Shown here piece after piece: positions 57,101 through 60,000 of a stretch of 60,000 nt of DNA. The first letter of the stretch is position 1, and every line of letters begins with the position of its first letter. Under the pieces are notes generated by a model. That model worked only from the letters and a program-made list of their open reading frames with translations, had not been told where the DNA came from and ran no database searches. The translations under genes were made by a program, and so were the position numbers. This stretch comes from Antedon mediterranea (Eukaryota > Echinodermata > Crinoidea > Comatulida > Antedonidae): assembly GCF_964355755.1 (NCBI RefSeq), contig NC_092675.1, positions 31,088,912 to 31,148,911 on the forward strand. The letters run 5' to 3'.

Positions 57101-59424
57101 ACAAGAATGTGAACCACTTAGAATCTATCAAATTTGTTCACAATCTCTTTTTTCATTAAATAATGCGCACATTGACACATAATATGTCTACACTTTAAGC
57201 TACGTTTATACAAACACTGATTATTTGTCTCTATTTTCATTTTTTTAAATCAATACTGATTGACCTAAGACAATATTATATTAACTATATGATATTCTTT
57301 GAAAACATGTGAATCAAAAACAACCTCTATATTTTATTAGAAAAAAAAATTCAAAATAAAAAATGAAACTTATTAACATCCTGCTTGTATAGATGTTTCA
57401 TTTGATTTTTAGTGTCAATATTATGACACTTCTGATGAAATTATTGATTACTTTAGAGTATTTTAGTGTTTTTATTTTGTACGGAAATGTCTTGCCACTG
57501 TGTAGAAAAGTTTAGTTAATGTAATAATGTTTTTTTAGTCCACAGCACGGAGGCAAGTACTGTCTTGGTCTTCGTAAACAGTATCGTTCCTGCAACATAG
57601 ATGTGAGTTTATCATTCTTTATTTGGTATACAAAATATTTATACATTTTTCTTTATAAAGAAAACATAAATTCATATTCTTTGTAACTAATTTTCTCAAA
57701 TTATTTCGGCAAAAGTAAAGTAAAGGTTTGTGGTACACCATGTGTAAGGAAATGGGGCAAAGTTGAGAATGTCTCTTTGTATCTGCTCTTGAGCTCTGTC
57801 TACACTATCAAACTTTATGTAACAAAAAACTCTGTTCCCATATATATATGGATGTGATGATGTCATATCACTTCCATTTCGGCCATATCACTACCATATT
57901 TGGGCATATCACTACCATATTTGGGAATATTTTTTTGTCAAACTATTTTGATAGTGTAGACAGTTCTTAATGCTTCTTCTGGACAATGAAATGGAGTGAC
58001 ATTCCATATTATATTTCCTTTGTTGATTCTGCAAATTTACTCAACTAGTGATTATTCACCATGCAAAATTTAAGCAATATTTTATTTTTTCTTGGCAATG
58101 AAAGTTACTATACAGTAATTAATTACTTTGATCTGAGTAATTTTTTCTTTGAAACAGTTAAATGTGCCAAAGTTAACCATTCATAAAAGATAATTATAGT
58201 TTGGCAAATGATCATAATAATATAGTATATATAGTATACGTAGCCAAGCTTGTCTTTGCTTGTTGTAATATAATAAGCTTTTAGTTTTAAATTTAATTCC
58301 TAAAGTGTTCCATTTAAAATAAAAGGTTATTGAGTATAATTGAAATCAATAAACTTTAATTTGTGATTTATATATCTTACCTGAAAATATAAATAATATT
58401 ATTAAAATGAAATATTATAGAAGAATTGTTTGGCAGTTGAACTTAATAATCTTTACATTTGCATTTATACAGCTTAAATTGAATTATACTGAGGTTTTAT
58501 ACATAATCTCTTTAAGTCTATTATTACTTAATTTATTAAAATAATTTTGAACTGAAATATTGTTTATTTATTTTACATAACACCTTCAGTAACATAGCTA
58601 CTACTGATTTTAAAAGTCAATCACATTATAATACAGCATAAAAAATGTAAAAATTTTTTGTCTACTTGGAATTTTTAAATTTTTAAAAATGAAACTGTCA
58701 AAGGATCTTGTATTATTTTTTAATTTATTATCATACATCCCTAAAGTAATTCATATCCTAAATAACATTTAAAAAACATTATTTTGATGTCTTTTGAGAC
58801 TTACAACATGAAGTTTTGGCACTTTCAGATCACAAGACTAAGTTTAAAAAGAAAAAAAAAAAAAAAAAAACATTTCAAAAATTCTTCAGTAAAAGGAAAA
58901 GAGGAGAAAGAATTGAATTCTTACCTTAATAATTAATTCAATAAAGAAATGTCTGAAATTTAAATGATAATGAATGAATTTTTTAAGTAGTTTATCAGCT
59001 GCTGCTTTTACGGATTTTTTCGAGAGCTTTTCCAACTTTCGTAAGTCTATGATTGACAACGAACTACTAAGAAATTGCAAAACGTTTGGCGTGTTTTCTA
59101 ATTGTATAATAATATGAAACAATAATTTTATTTTGATTACATTTTTTTTCTCAGCCATGTCCAAGTAACTCAAAAGACTTCAGAGAAATGCAGTGTTCTG
59201 AGTACGATGACAAGAAATTTGCCCGGCTTCCAACTTCCAAACCTCGTTACTACAAGTGGAAACCTTACCTGGGAAGAAAAGGTCGCAGAGACAACCTGAA
59301 TTCTTGCGCCCTCAACTGTCTGGCAGTGGGAACAAAGTTCTTTGTTCAGCGTTCTCCCCAGGTTGTCGATGGAACACGGTGCAATAAGGCATCATTAGAT
59401 ATTTGTATCAATGGAAAATGCCAT
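15061..59424 (+). CDS. ADAMTS6/10: ADAMTS6/10-like secreted metalloprotease gene, 15 exons, 3' end outside window
   Basis: Multi-exon gene for a secreted zinc metalloprotease of the ADAMTS family. Members act in the extracellular matrix; vertebrate ADAMTS6 and ADAMTS10 are linked to fibrillin microfibrils. Exons placed by reading frame, GT/AG borders and phase give 699 residues in the window (using exon 11, not 12): signal peptide ~1-20, prodomain with cysteine-switch Cys205, proprotein-convertase site RKRR 237-240, metalloprotease ~245-460 with HELGHNFGMQHDG at 394-406 and a candidate Met-turn KLMA, disintegrin-like ~465-550, TSP1 repeat ~559-612, and the start of the cysteine-rich domain. 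Assignment to the 6/10 branch rests on [37 protein letters not shown] and [16 protein letters not shown], which resemble ADAMTS6/10 more than ADAMTS7/12 or 16/18, from memory of the families. The remaining cysteine-rich part, spacer, further TSP1 repeats and PLAC domain should lie downstream of 60000. The range includes introns. Confidence 0.96.
15155..15928 (+). other. intron 1
   Basis: 774 nt, GTAAGT...TTTACAG. A 90-codon minus-strand open frame at 15489-15761 shows no family features and is treated as chance. Confidence 0.85.
15929..16314 (+). CDS. ADAMTS6/10: ADAMTS6/10-like exon 2: prodomain
   Basis: Residues 32-160, the bulk of the ADAMTS propeptide. The acceptor is TTTCTTTACAG and the donor CTC|GTAAGT (phase 0). 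Family landmarks are [20 protein letters not shown] near the start, [12 protein letters not shown] (Asn-Leu-Thr, possible N-glycan) and [20 protein letters not shown] (Asn-His-Thr, second possible glycan). Residues 69-74 (RKRTRR) form an additional basic processing site inside the prodomain, upstream of the main RKRR site. The open frame runs on past the donor, but the extra residues do not resemble the family. Confidence 0.95.
16315..19909 (+). other. intron 2
   Basis: 3595 nt, GTAAGT...TTTGTAG. It holds one MITE (16759-16922); the remainder is AT-rich with no recognisable gene. Confidence 0.85.
16759..16922. mobile_element. MITE with about 70-bp arms rich in CGCAACGCAAG
   Basis: The left arm GTGGTCCCCACTAGATACGC and onward pairs with the right arm ending GCGTCTCTAGTGGTAACCAA. 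Both contain GACGCAACGCAAG-type repeats and TTGACCAATTACAAGCC. About 164 bp, no coding capacity. The superfamily is uncertain because no clear target duplication is seen. Confidence 0.85.
19910..20054 (+). CDS. ADAMTS6/10: ADAMTS6/10-like exon 3: prodomain with cysteine switch
   Basis: Residues 161-208 plus one base. Too small to have shown as a long open frame; found from the conserved [16 protein letters not shown] stretch, which follows directly from exon 2 NCKGL. Acceptor TTTTTGTAG|CAT and donor AAAG|GTAAGA. FCGVK carries Cys205, at the position of the cysteine that keeps the zinc site latent in the family. AVYRRSS fits the usual prodomain sequence just before it. Confidence 0.93.
20085..20165 (+). 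mobile_element. degenerate tRNA-like SINE fragment
   Basis: GCTTGGTGCTTAACGTGCTT and GCCTTCCGATCCCAAAGTCC look like the D arm and anticodon region of a tRNA-derived repeat. The B box is decayed. Confidence 0.35.
21528..21775. repeat. direct duplication of about 75 bp, 172 bp apart
   Basis: TGATTTCCTATTTGTCTGCA at 21528 and TGATATCCTATTTGTCTGAA at about 21700; each is followed by TTTTCATACTATTTAT and TTTGGCATAAATAGCG. Confidence 0.8.
22297..22457. mobile_element. MITE, family with TIR AGCTCTGTCTAC, copy 2
   Basis: AGCTCTGTCTACATTATCAA at the left and TTTGATAGTGTAGACAGAGC at the right, with a 161-bp body containing TGTGACAACAAAATGTGATG. Flanks TAA/TTA are not identical, so the target duplication is unresolved. 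Confidence 0.9.
23960..24095. repeat. direct duplication, about 65-bp unit
   Basis: GATTGTAACATAGTCCCCTT followed by CGCACCTTGATGCCC occurs twice, each ending in CATAGGTGACCATTA. The second copy has a short internal insertion (GCCCTCTGGTGG region). Confidence 0.88.
24200..25019. mobile_element. non-autonomous PIF/Harbinger-like element
   Basis: Inverted ends GG(C/G)CCTGTTTCTGCTGC at 24200 and 25019, flanked on both sides by TAT. Repeated ACCGTATTTT and its complement ATACGGTATT lie inside both ends. It retains a short relic of a Myb/SANT-like gene (24576-24752). The 3-bp flank and the Myb-type relic point to the PIF/Harbinger superfamily, which carries a Myb-like second gene. TAT is not the usual TWA, so the assignment is tentative. 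Confidence 0.75.
24576..24752 (+). pseudogene. Myb/SANT-like DNA-binding protein relic of a Harbinger-type element
   Basis: 58 codons starting [20 protein letters not shown] and ending in [14 protein letters not shown]. The pattern of basic start, IYKDISKK helix, [14 protein letters not shown] helix and a closing K-x-DNNSGR resembles the Myb/SANT-like domain of Harbinger second proteins. Length and the missing middle (the usual aromatic turn before the recognition helix) indicate an internally deleted, probably non-functional copy. A related relic lies at 30495-30716. Confidence 0.5.
25918..26085. repeat. tandem repeat, 48-bp unit, 3.5 copies
   Basis: Unit includes GATACCCACAGCATTGTCAT and TCTCCATTGAGATCCAGCTA. 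Because 48 is a multiple of three, a small open frame with 16-residue repeats results; it has no other coding feature. Confidence 0.92.
27725..28866. repeat. minisatellite, about 64-bp unit, about 18 copies
   Basis: Unit contains CCTGCAGACATCTGAGCATT and CATCACATTCTACCCTGGTA. Unit length varies (about 54-68 bp) through differences in the GGACAAAACATGCTACTATAA part. A higher-order block of two unlike units recurs (28308-28435 and 28505-28632). Confidence 0.95.
29295..29706. repeat. minisatellite, 41-bp unit, 10 essentially identical copies
   Basis: Unit contains ACTGATTTGTACAGCAATAA then GGGGACAGCCTTAAATGATA. I saw no mismatch between copies, which suggests recent expansion, or possibly an assembly effect. 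Confidence 0.96.
30480..30786 (+). mobile_element. second, more decayed Harbinger-like relic
   Basis: Shares with 24200-25019 the coding start CTAAAAGGxAAxAAA..GA and the closing part TAGCAGAAACAGGATATTAA. The left end and terminal repeat are not recognisable. Confidence 0.5.
30495..30716 (+). pseudogene. Myb/SANT-like relic, second copy
   Basis: A 74-codon open stretch without an ATG start: [20 protein letters not shown], then [17 protein letters not shown]. The first part parallels [13 protein letters not shown] of the 24576 copy; the second part resembles the turn and recognition helix that the first copy lacks. Gene relic, not expected to be functional. Confidence 0.4.
31629..31682. repeat. 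27-bp tandem duplication
   Basis: TATATACAATACATGCAAAT followed by ACTTAAG, twice in direct succession. Confidence 0.9.
32519..33340 (+). CDS. LINE ORF1 protein: coiled coil plus RNA-binding fold
   Basis: 273 residues. In this kind of LINE, ORF1p coats the element's RNA and forms the particle that is reverse-transcribed. Residues 1-45 are a basic/acidic disordered head. About 46-135 is a long heptad-rich coiled coil ([20 protein letters not shown] onward), the likely oligomerisation part. About 138-215 ([13 protein letters not shown]) is an RRM-like fold. About 180-270 contains [10 protein letters not shown] and [16 protein letters not shown], as in the C-terminal domain of L1-type ORF1 proteins. 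Two ATGs lie side by side (32519 and 32522); either could start. It ends 891 nt before ORF2. No stop or frameshift inside. Confidence 0.88.
   Translation: MMATNRPTRANTKSIELTRKARPSESLEADDPIEASGDRQGETQTLADQLGRLSEQLNGKLDKVLENQKNYNKRLTKLETTVKDLEKSVEYAHDSTNKTKEEIKKIGNEIKKMEEYENKMAAYQDKMADMENSILKQERYSRSFNLRFGGVIENATENTQDLLQKVLREELGLEDIEIENCHRTGKRRLDNKPRHIIAKFLYRPQRNQVLKLGKVKLKSKSQNVFITEDLPDADMKKKRELSTIMAQAYAEKRKPVFRNGQLFIDGKPYKPLK
33341..34231 (+). other. LINE inter-ORF region with an internal duplication
   Basis: 891 nt without coding features between the two LINE ORFs. It contains a diverged repeat pair: AACAATTAAGTGGCTG with TTTCAACGTAGTTGTTTACC (33646-33696) and AACATTAAGTGGCTG with TTTCAACGTAGCTGTTTACC (33833-33919). 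Function unknown. Confidence 0.75.
34232..37198 (+). CDS. LINE ORF2: endonuclease and reverse transcriptase
   Basis: 988 residues. The protein nicks the target DNA and copies the element's RNA at the nick. Residues ~35-250 form an apurinic-type endonuclease: GLNCRS (Asn41), SETWL (Glu70), VGDYNINLL (Asp179) and SDHFPIF (Asp248-His249). The reverse transcriptase spans about 470-780: [33 protein letters not shown] (catalytic Asp625 region), [20 protein letters not shown] and MYADDTN (YADD 712-715). The C-terminal part ([20 protein letters not shown]) is typical of Jockey/CR1-type LINEs. No stop or frameshift is visible, all catalytic motifs are present, and length is usual for the group. The start at 34232 is the first ATG of the frame. 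Confidence 0.95.
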   Translation: MFECDLFDNVNVSTEYFNEDNLISSLEHSNLSSNFSIFGLNCRSVVNKFDLISNYLDSLVHAFSVIAFSETWLTEKDNINLYQLPGYSLIHNDRKDKRGGGVAFYVTNKLTYIIRNDLSSCMTEAETIFIEIELESGNNVICGIVYRPPSRSLQKFDDELTCVMQMINLEKKKAYLVGDYNINLLQQSTDNTIQSHLDTIFSQSFQPIIKSPTRISDNCASIIDNIYCNIDSFTTSLKSGILITDISDHFPIFCVDTLEKHNKQYPRFVYKRQYSPQQTEYFLQELQSNQWNDVLFSNNANVAYQNFTNTLNKTIDNCFPLKRIRNKANKLKSPWITAEIARAISQKHKLYKKYKQNNTTTNKSTYIHFRNKLTTTIRNRKKEYYMVQFERNKQDIKKTWTILNDIMGRKKTTNLPTKIKLGTDTFSDNDEKADAFNSFFINIGEKLNNKFRHESQNEEITHRTFLKGNFTSSMFFKPVTEHELNHYIKNTKNTSPGHDGISAQLIKSASPFILKPLLHIINTSLSSGCVPADIKIAKVIPVFKNGDISDINNYRPISILPFFSKIFERIVYDQTICYLSKYNVLSKTQYGFRQHHSTSHALIQSIEKITNAIENKEFTLGVFLDLSKAFDTIDHDVLLDKLRFYGIRGVPLNWFSNYLKKRLQYTFIVNTASSKMTVNTGVPQGSILGPLLFLIFINDISLACNHVDMIMYADDTNVFYSHNDITQAFDTMNQELSILSDWFIANKLTLNVNKSKYVIFKARNKSADTTSLELRMGNECIVKATEVKFLGLFLDETLSFNFHVNEVANSISRIIGVLNKVKSMLSSKILLTVYNALILPRITYAITVWGATSATNLNRIHILQKKALRNICHVHFMHPSHPLFISTQTLNIFDLYTKHTAIFMYQYKHNLLPESFNNLFSTSASFHNYSTRNRSNYCPQLKRTKVGQQCISYQGTHIWNNLTDYIKQSPTLSLFKQRLKQYYNNRNI
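38844..39049 (+). CDS. ADAMTS6/10: ADAMTS6/10-like exon 4: furin site and start of protease domain
   Basis: Residues 209-277, joined to exon 3 across the 18.8-kb intron 3. Acceptor ATTTGCTAG and donor ATT|GTAAGTAC (phase 0). A Lys/Ser-rich linker leads to GTRKRRS: RKRR 237-240 is the expected proprotein-convertase site releasing the active enzyme. It is followed by [19 protein letters not shown], the standard first strand and helix of the ADAMTS catalytic domain. Confidence 0.95.
39050..41430 (+). other. intron 4
   Basis: 2381 nt, GTAAGT...TCTTTAG. It contains the 34-bp minisatellite; otherwise no recognisable feature. Confidence 0.85.
39637..40154. repeat. minisatellite, 34-bp unit, about 15 copies
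   Basis: Unit contains TACATACGTAGCACCTATGT and AGTCTATGTCAGAG. Copies differ only at one or two positions (GATT, GAGT or AAGT before ACATACG), and the variants are grouped along the array, which indicates recent block duplication. Confidence 0.96.
41431..41514 (+). CDS. ADAMTS6/10: ADAMTS6/10-like exon 5: protease domain
   Basis: Residues 278-305 (84 nt, phase 0 to 0). Acceptor TTATCTTTAG and donor [32 protein letters not shown] and LILLIDDQ match the ADAMTS pattern of helix plus beta strand with the SIGN turn. Ending at DDQ and continuing with PNLEI in exon 6 is typical of the 6/10 type. Seventeen consecutive C residues start 31 nt after the donor. Confidence 0.94.
41546..41574. repeat. 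C17 followed by (AC)n
   Basis: Seventeen consecutive C, then six AC units, starting 31 nt downstream of the exon 5 donor. In RNA this is a C-rich/CA-rich stretch next to a splice site; on the minus strand it is a G17 tract. Confidence 0.97.
41657..42172. repeat. minisatellite, 42/43-bp unit, about 12 copies
   Basis: Unit contains CTCCATTACAGTAAACAAAT and GTGGAATGTATTA. Two unit types: 43-bp with AAATGTTGATA at the ends of the array and 42-bp with TGTTGAGCA in the middle block (about 41877-42110). Open frames on both strands here are by-products. Confidence 0.96.
42239..42369 (+). CDS. ADAMTS6/10: ADAMTS6/10-like exon 6: protease domain
   Basis: Residues 306 to the first two bases of 349. 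Acceptor TTTATTTTCAG and donor ACCAA|GTAAGT (phase 2). [20 protein letters not shown], then [23 protein letters not shown] is the family SFC-WQ motif and HHDNAILIT the conserved strand before the active-site helix. Asn-Ala-Thr is a possible glycosylation site. Confidence 0.95.
47170..47510. repeat. short tandem repeat, 15-17-bp units, about 19 copies
   Basis: Two unit types alternate irregularly: TTTAATAAAGATGTCCC and TTTAATAAAGATGTCA. Near 47430-47455 the array is interrupted by a hairpin, CAGGGAGTT-8 nt-AACTCCCTG. Confidence 0.94.
48040..48150 (+). mobile_element. probable LINE 3' tail
   Basis: GGATGCACCACCCTCTTGAA followed by ATATTGATGAAATAAATAAA. A related sequence occurs on the minus strand at 54190-54290 (GGATGGATCACCCTCATTAA then AATAAATAAATA). 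Coding part absent. Confidence 0.45.
48440..48540 (+). mobile_element. possible second LINE 3' tail
   Basis: CACAAGTGCATTCTAC and GACAATAAATTGAAATTGAA resemble the end of a Jockey-group LINE (compare CACTTGTGCTTATTTTG and the TTGAATTGA tail near 37290-37400). Too short for certainty. Confidence 0.35.
51419..51462 (+). CDS. ADAMTS6/10: ADAMTS6/10-like exon 7: protease domain, 44-nt micro-exon
   Basis: Very short exon coding [15 protein letters not shown] after the split Asn codon from exon 6 (phase 2 in, phase 1 out). Acceptor TCTTTCACAG and donor CTAG|GTAAGG. The HDIC....PC-TLG pattern is conserved in ADAMTS6/10, and without this exon the frame between exons 6 and 8 breaks. It sits 9 kb from exon 6 and 398 nt from exon 8. 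Confidence 0.93.
51861..51966 (+). CDS. ADAMTS6/10: ADAMTS6/10-like exon 8: zinc-binding active-site helix
   Basis: Residues 364-399. [20 protein letters not shown] then [15 protein letters not shown]: the HExxH helix has zinc ligands His394 and His398 and catalytic Glu395. Acceptor TACATTTCAG; donor CACAA|GTAAGT (phase 2), splitting the motif so that NFGMQHDG is in exon 9. The donor forms the edge of a 24-bp tandem repeat that fills most of intron 8. Confidence 0.96.
51967..52886. repeat. minisatellite, 24-bp unit, about 38 copies, starting at a splice donor
   Basis: Unit TTAAGTACATGCTTAGTACA followed by AACA. The first copy is the exon 8 donor itself (GTAAGTACATACTTAGTACA). Variants include ACACACATT, TGCATGC and TTCAAAC; partial units occur near 52195 and 52715. 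Open frames up to 228 codons on both strands are due only to the unit length being a multiple of three. Confidence 0.97.
51967..53150 (+). other. intron 8
   Basis: 1184 nt, about 920 nt of which is the 24-bp satellite that begins at the donor; the acceptor CTTTGTGTAG is normal. Confidence 0.92.
53151..53306 (+). CDS. ADAMTS6/10: ADAMTS6/10-like exon 9: third zinc ligand, end of protease domain
   Basis: Residues 399-451. FGMQHDG completes HExxHxxGxxHD with His404 and Asp405. [20 protein letters not shown] carries the family CG..G..AKLMA segment with the candidate Met-turn methionine, followed by [16 protein letters not shown]. Acceptor CTTTGTGTAG; donor CTAGA|GTAAGT (phase 2). Confidence 0.95.
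53318..53410 (-). mobile_element. possible LINE 3' tail, minus strand
   Basis: On the minus strand: TGTGTTTGACCATGAATAAA followed by TAAATA. Resembles other AATAAATA tails in the window; short and uncertain. Confidence 0.25.
53983..54157 (+). repeat. 87-bp direct duplication, open in frame
   Basis: Two nearly identical 87-bp copies (start TCCAAAGCAAGTATTAAATA) in intron 9. Both are open and would code a 29-residue repeat containing KYKTFPASQ and YADDIS. It lies between exons 9 and 10, where the family has no insertion, so it is probably not coding. Confidence 0.85.
54190..54300 (-). mobile_element. probable LINE 3' tail, minus strand
   Basis: On the minus strand: GGATGGATCACCCTCATTAA, ATATGGTTCAAATAAA and an AATAAATAAATA tail, matching the plus-strand tail at 48080-48150. 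Confidence 0.45.
54514..54661 (+). CDS. ADAMTS6/10: ADAMTS6/10-like exon 10: protease/disintegrin-like junction
   Basis: Residues 451-500. [13 protein letters not shown] closes the protease domain; [20 protein letters not shown] then HCRMG opens the disintegrin-like domain (family pattern PG..YDA..QCR.QYG). Acceptor is a T-run plus CAG; donor ATGGGG|GTAAGT (phase 0). Confidence 0.94.
54905..55021 (+). CDS. ADAMTS6/10: ADAMTS6/10-like exon 11: disintegrin-like segment, version a
   Basis: 39 codons, phase 0 to 0. [20 protein letters not shown] then PATEGTQC, with cysteine spacing C-x4-C-x6-C-x12-C, followed by [11 protein letters not shown]. Joined to exon 13 ([11 protein letters not shown]) this reproduces the ADAMTS6/10 arrangement, in which about ten residues separate EGTxC from WCYQG. 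It is therefore the likely canonical form. Acceptor TTCATTTTCAG; donor GAGGG|GTAGGT is moderately weak. A homologous exon follows 72 nt later. Confidence 0.9.
55094..55198 (+). CDS. ADAMTS6/10: ADAMTS6/10-like exon 12: alternative disintegrin-like segment, version b
   Basis: 35 codons, phase 0 to 0, with a strong polypyrimidine tract (TTTCTTTTTAG) and donor ATTG|GTAATT. It codes [20 protein letters not shown] then [15 protein letters not shown]. The cysteine spacing C-x4-C-x7-C-x12-C parallels exon 11, and read into exon 13 it gives [16 protein letters not shown], the layout common in other ADAMTS proteins. Using both exons would duplicate half a disintegrin domain, so it is best read as an alternative to exon 11. 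Whether it is used is unknown. Confidence 0.75.
55199..56248 (+). other. intron 12
   Basis: 1050 nt of T-rich sequence between exons 12 and 13; nothing else recognisable. Confidence 0.8.
56249..56394 (+). CDS. ADAMTS6/10: ADAMTS6/10-like exon 13: end of disintegrin region and start of TSP1 repeat
   Basis: Residues 540-588 (counting exon 11 only). [19 protein letters not shown] leads into [20 protein letters not shown]: WxxWxxW (560, 563, 566) is the C-mannosylation pattern and C-S-R-S-C-D-G-G fits the O-fucosylation consensus at Ser572. Acceptor TTTTCACTCAACAG; donor CCAAG|GTTTGT is an atypical, weak donor (phase 2). The open frame extends further but loses family resemblance. Confidence 0.93.
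56395..57538 (+). other. intron 13
   Basis: 1144 nt with the unusual donor GTTTGT; no gene or named repeat seen. Confidence 0.8.
57539..57602 (+). CDS. ADAMTS6/10: ADAMTS6/10-like exon 14: TSP1 repeat
   Basis: 64-nt exon coding [20 protein letters not shown] then ID, residues 588-609. Acceptor GTTTTTTTAG; donor ATAGAT|GTGAGT (phase 0). The GGKYCLG.R..YRSCN core matches the TSP1 repeat of ADAMTS6/10. Confidence 0.92.
57603..59154 (+). other. intron 14
   Basis: 1552 nt with one MITE (57792-57967) and an A20 run near 58851-58870; a minus-strand open frame at 58886-59173 has no recognisable features. Confidence 0.8.
57792..57967. mobile_element. MITE, family with TIR AGCTCTGTCTAC, copy 3
   Basis: Left end AGCTCTGTCTACACTATCAA, right end TTTTGATAGTGTAGACAGTT, 176 bp. 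The interior has ACTACCATATTTGGGCATAT in a short tandem duplication, making it longer than copies 1 and 2. Confidence 0.9.
59155..59424 (+). CDS. ADAMTS6/10: ADAMTS6/10-like exon 15: end of TSP1 and cysteine-rich domain
   Basis: 90 codons (610-699). [20 protein letters not shown] opens the cysteine-rich domain. It continues with [36 protein letters not shown] and DICINGKCH, all close to the family pattern. Acceptor TTTTTTTCTCAG; donor CCAT|GTAAGC (phase 0). This is the last exon visible; the rest of the gene lies beyond the window. Confidence 0.95.
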
Positions 59425-60000
59425 GTAAGCATACAATATTACCGTTAATATGAATTTTGGGGTTTTTTTAAATGTAAATATTGCCTACACTGTAGTTGCA
59501 AGCTGGAAAAATACAGCTTTTAAATACTTTTTTTTTTTTTAAATGGGTAGTCAGTTCTTTCTCAAACCAATTACACATTGTTCAACTAGAATTCATTGCA
59601 ATTAATAATTAATGTTCACCATATTAAGACCACCATAAACAGTGCACTGATTGATATTATATAATTAAAATATTTATGATTTTAAAATGTTCATCTTCTC
59701 CCTTTTTAAATGGAATGTATAAATATTTTGTGATTAGTTTTATCAAAGGTTAAAAGTGCAATCAAACAGAAAGTGACAAATATATTCATAAAGTGAAACA
59801 AAGCTTATTCTCTGTCTCGCTACATTTAGCTAGTCTAATTGTTTTCACTCTTTACCTTGGTAAATACTTGTCTGATTGAAAATGAGTAACTCACAATCGG
59901 TGTCAAAGCATAGACTTAATCTCTGTCCACACTATCAAACTTTATGTGACCATCTATGGACACAATGATGTCATATCACTACCATATTTGGGCATATCAC
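59425..60000 (+). other. start of intron 15, cut by window end
   Basis: Follows the exon 15 donor. AT-rich, then the beginning of a MITE at 59919. No further exon before the end. Confidence 0.8.
59919..60000. mobile_element. MITE, family with TIR AGCTCTGTCTAC, copy 4, cut by window end
   Basis: Left end ATCTCTGTCCACACTATCAA, then TGATGTCATATCACTACCAT and ATTTGGGCATATCAC as in copy 3; the right end lies outside the window. Confidence 0.88.

Overview
The window is invertebrate nuclear DNA: AT-rich, intron-containing, and crowded with transposon remnants and minisatellites. It carries the 5' two-thirds of one large gene on the + strand, an ADAMTS metalloprotease. The protein is closest to the ADAMTS6/ADAMTS10 pair of deuterostomes, judged from remembered family features and not from a search. 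Frequent short GGCCTA runs, the type of LINE and the ancestral 6/10-like protein would fit a marine deuterostome such as an echinoderm. The species cannot be read from the sequence.

Layout. 1-15060 is intergenic and holds no convincing host gene. It contains two elaborate inverted-repeat transposons (1331-2878 with TAA flanks; 2930-5830 with an 8-bp duplication ATTCAAGG on both sides). Both are studded with the palindrome TTGCGCAA. Further on come a ~98-bp tandem repeat, two tRNA-derived SINE-like units, a MITE family with a TIR beginning AGCTCTGTCTAC, and a 41-bp array built from that MITE's tip. The ADAMTS gene starts at 15061 and runs past the window end. Fifteen exons can be placed with consistent phases and GT/AG borders: signal peptide and prodomain (exons 1-4), furin site RKRR, zinc protease (exons 4-9) with HELGHNFGMQHDG, disintegrin-like region (9-13), first thrombospondin repeat (13-15) and part of the cysteine-rich domain (15). 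The rest of the protein lies beyond 60000.

Introns. Intron 3 (18.8 kb) holds an apparently intact two-ORF LINE (about 32380-37400) in the gene's orientation, two relics of a Harbinger-like element with Myb/SANT-type coding remnants, a MITE and several minisatellites. Introns 4, 5, 6 and 8 also carry minisatellites. The one in intron 8 (24-bp unit, about 920 bp) begins at the exon 8 splice donor and resembles the donor itself.

The observations most worth following up are: (i) exons 11 and 12, two homologous 0-0 phase exons coding alternative versions of the same disintegrin segment and separated by only 72 nt, which suggests mutually exclusive splicing; (ii) the composite 2.9-kb transposon, which looks like two elements fused and moved as one unit; (iii) the splice-donor-derived satellite; (iv) the TTGCGCAA palindrome clusters; (v) the Harbinger-like Myb relics.
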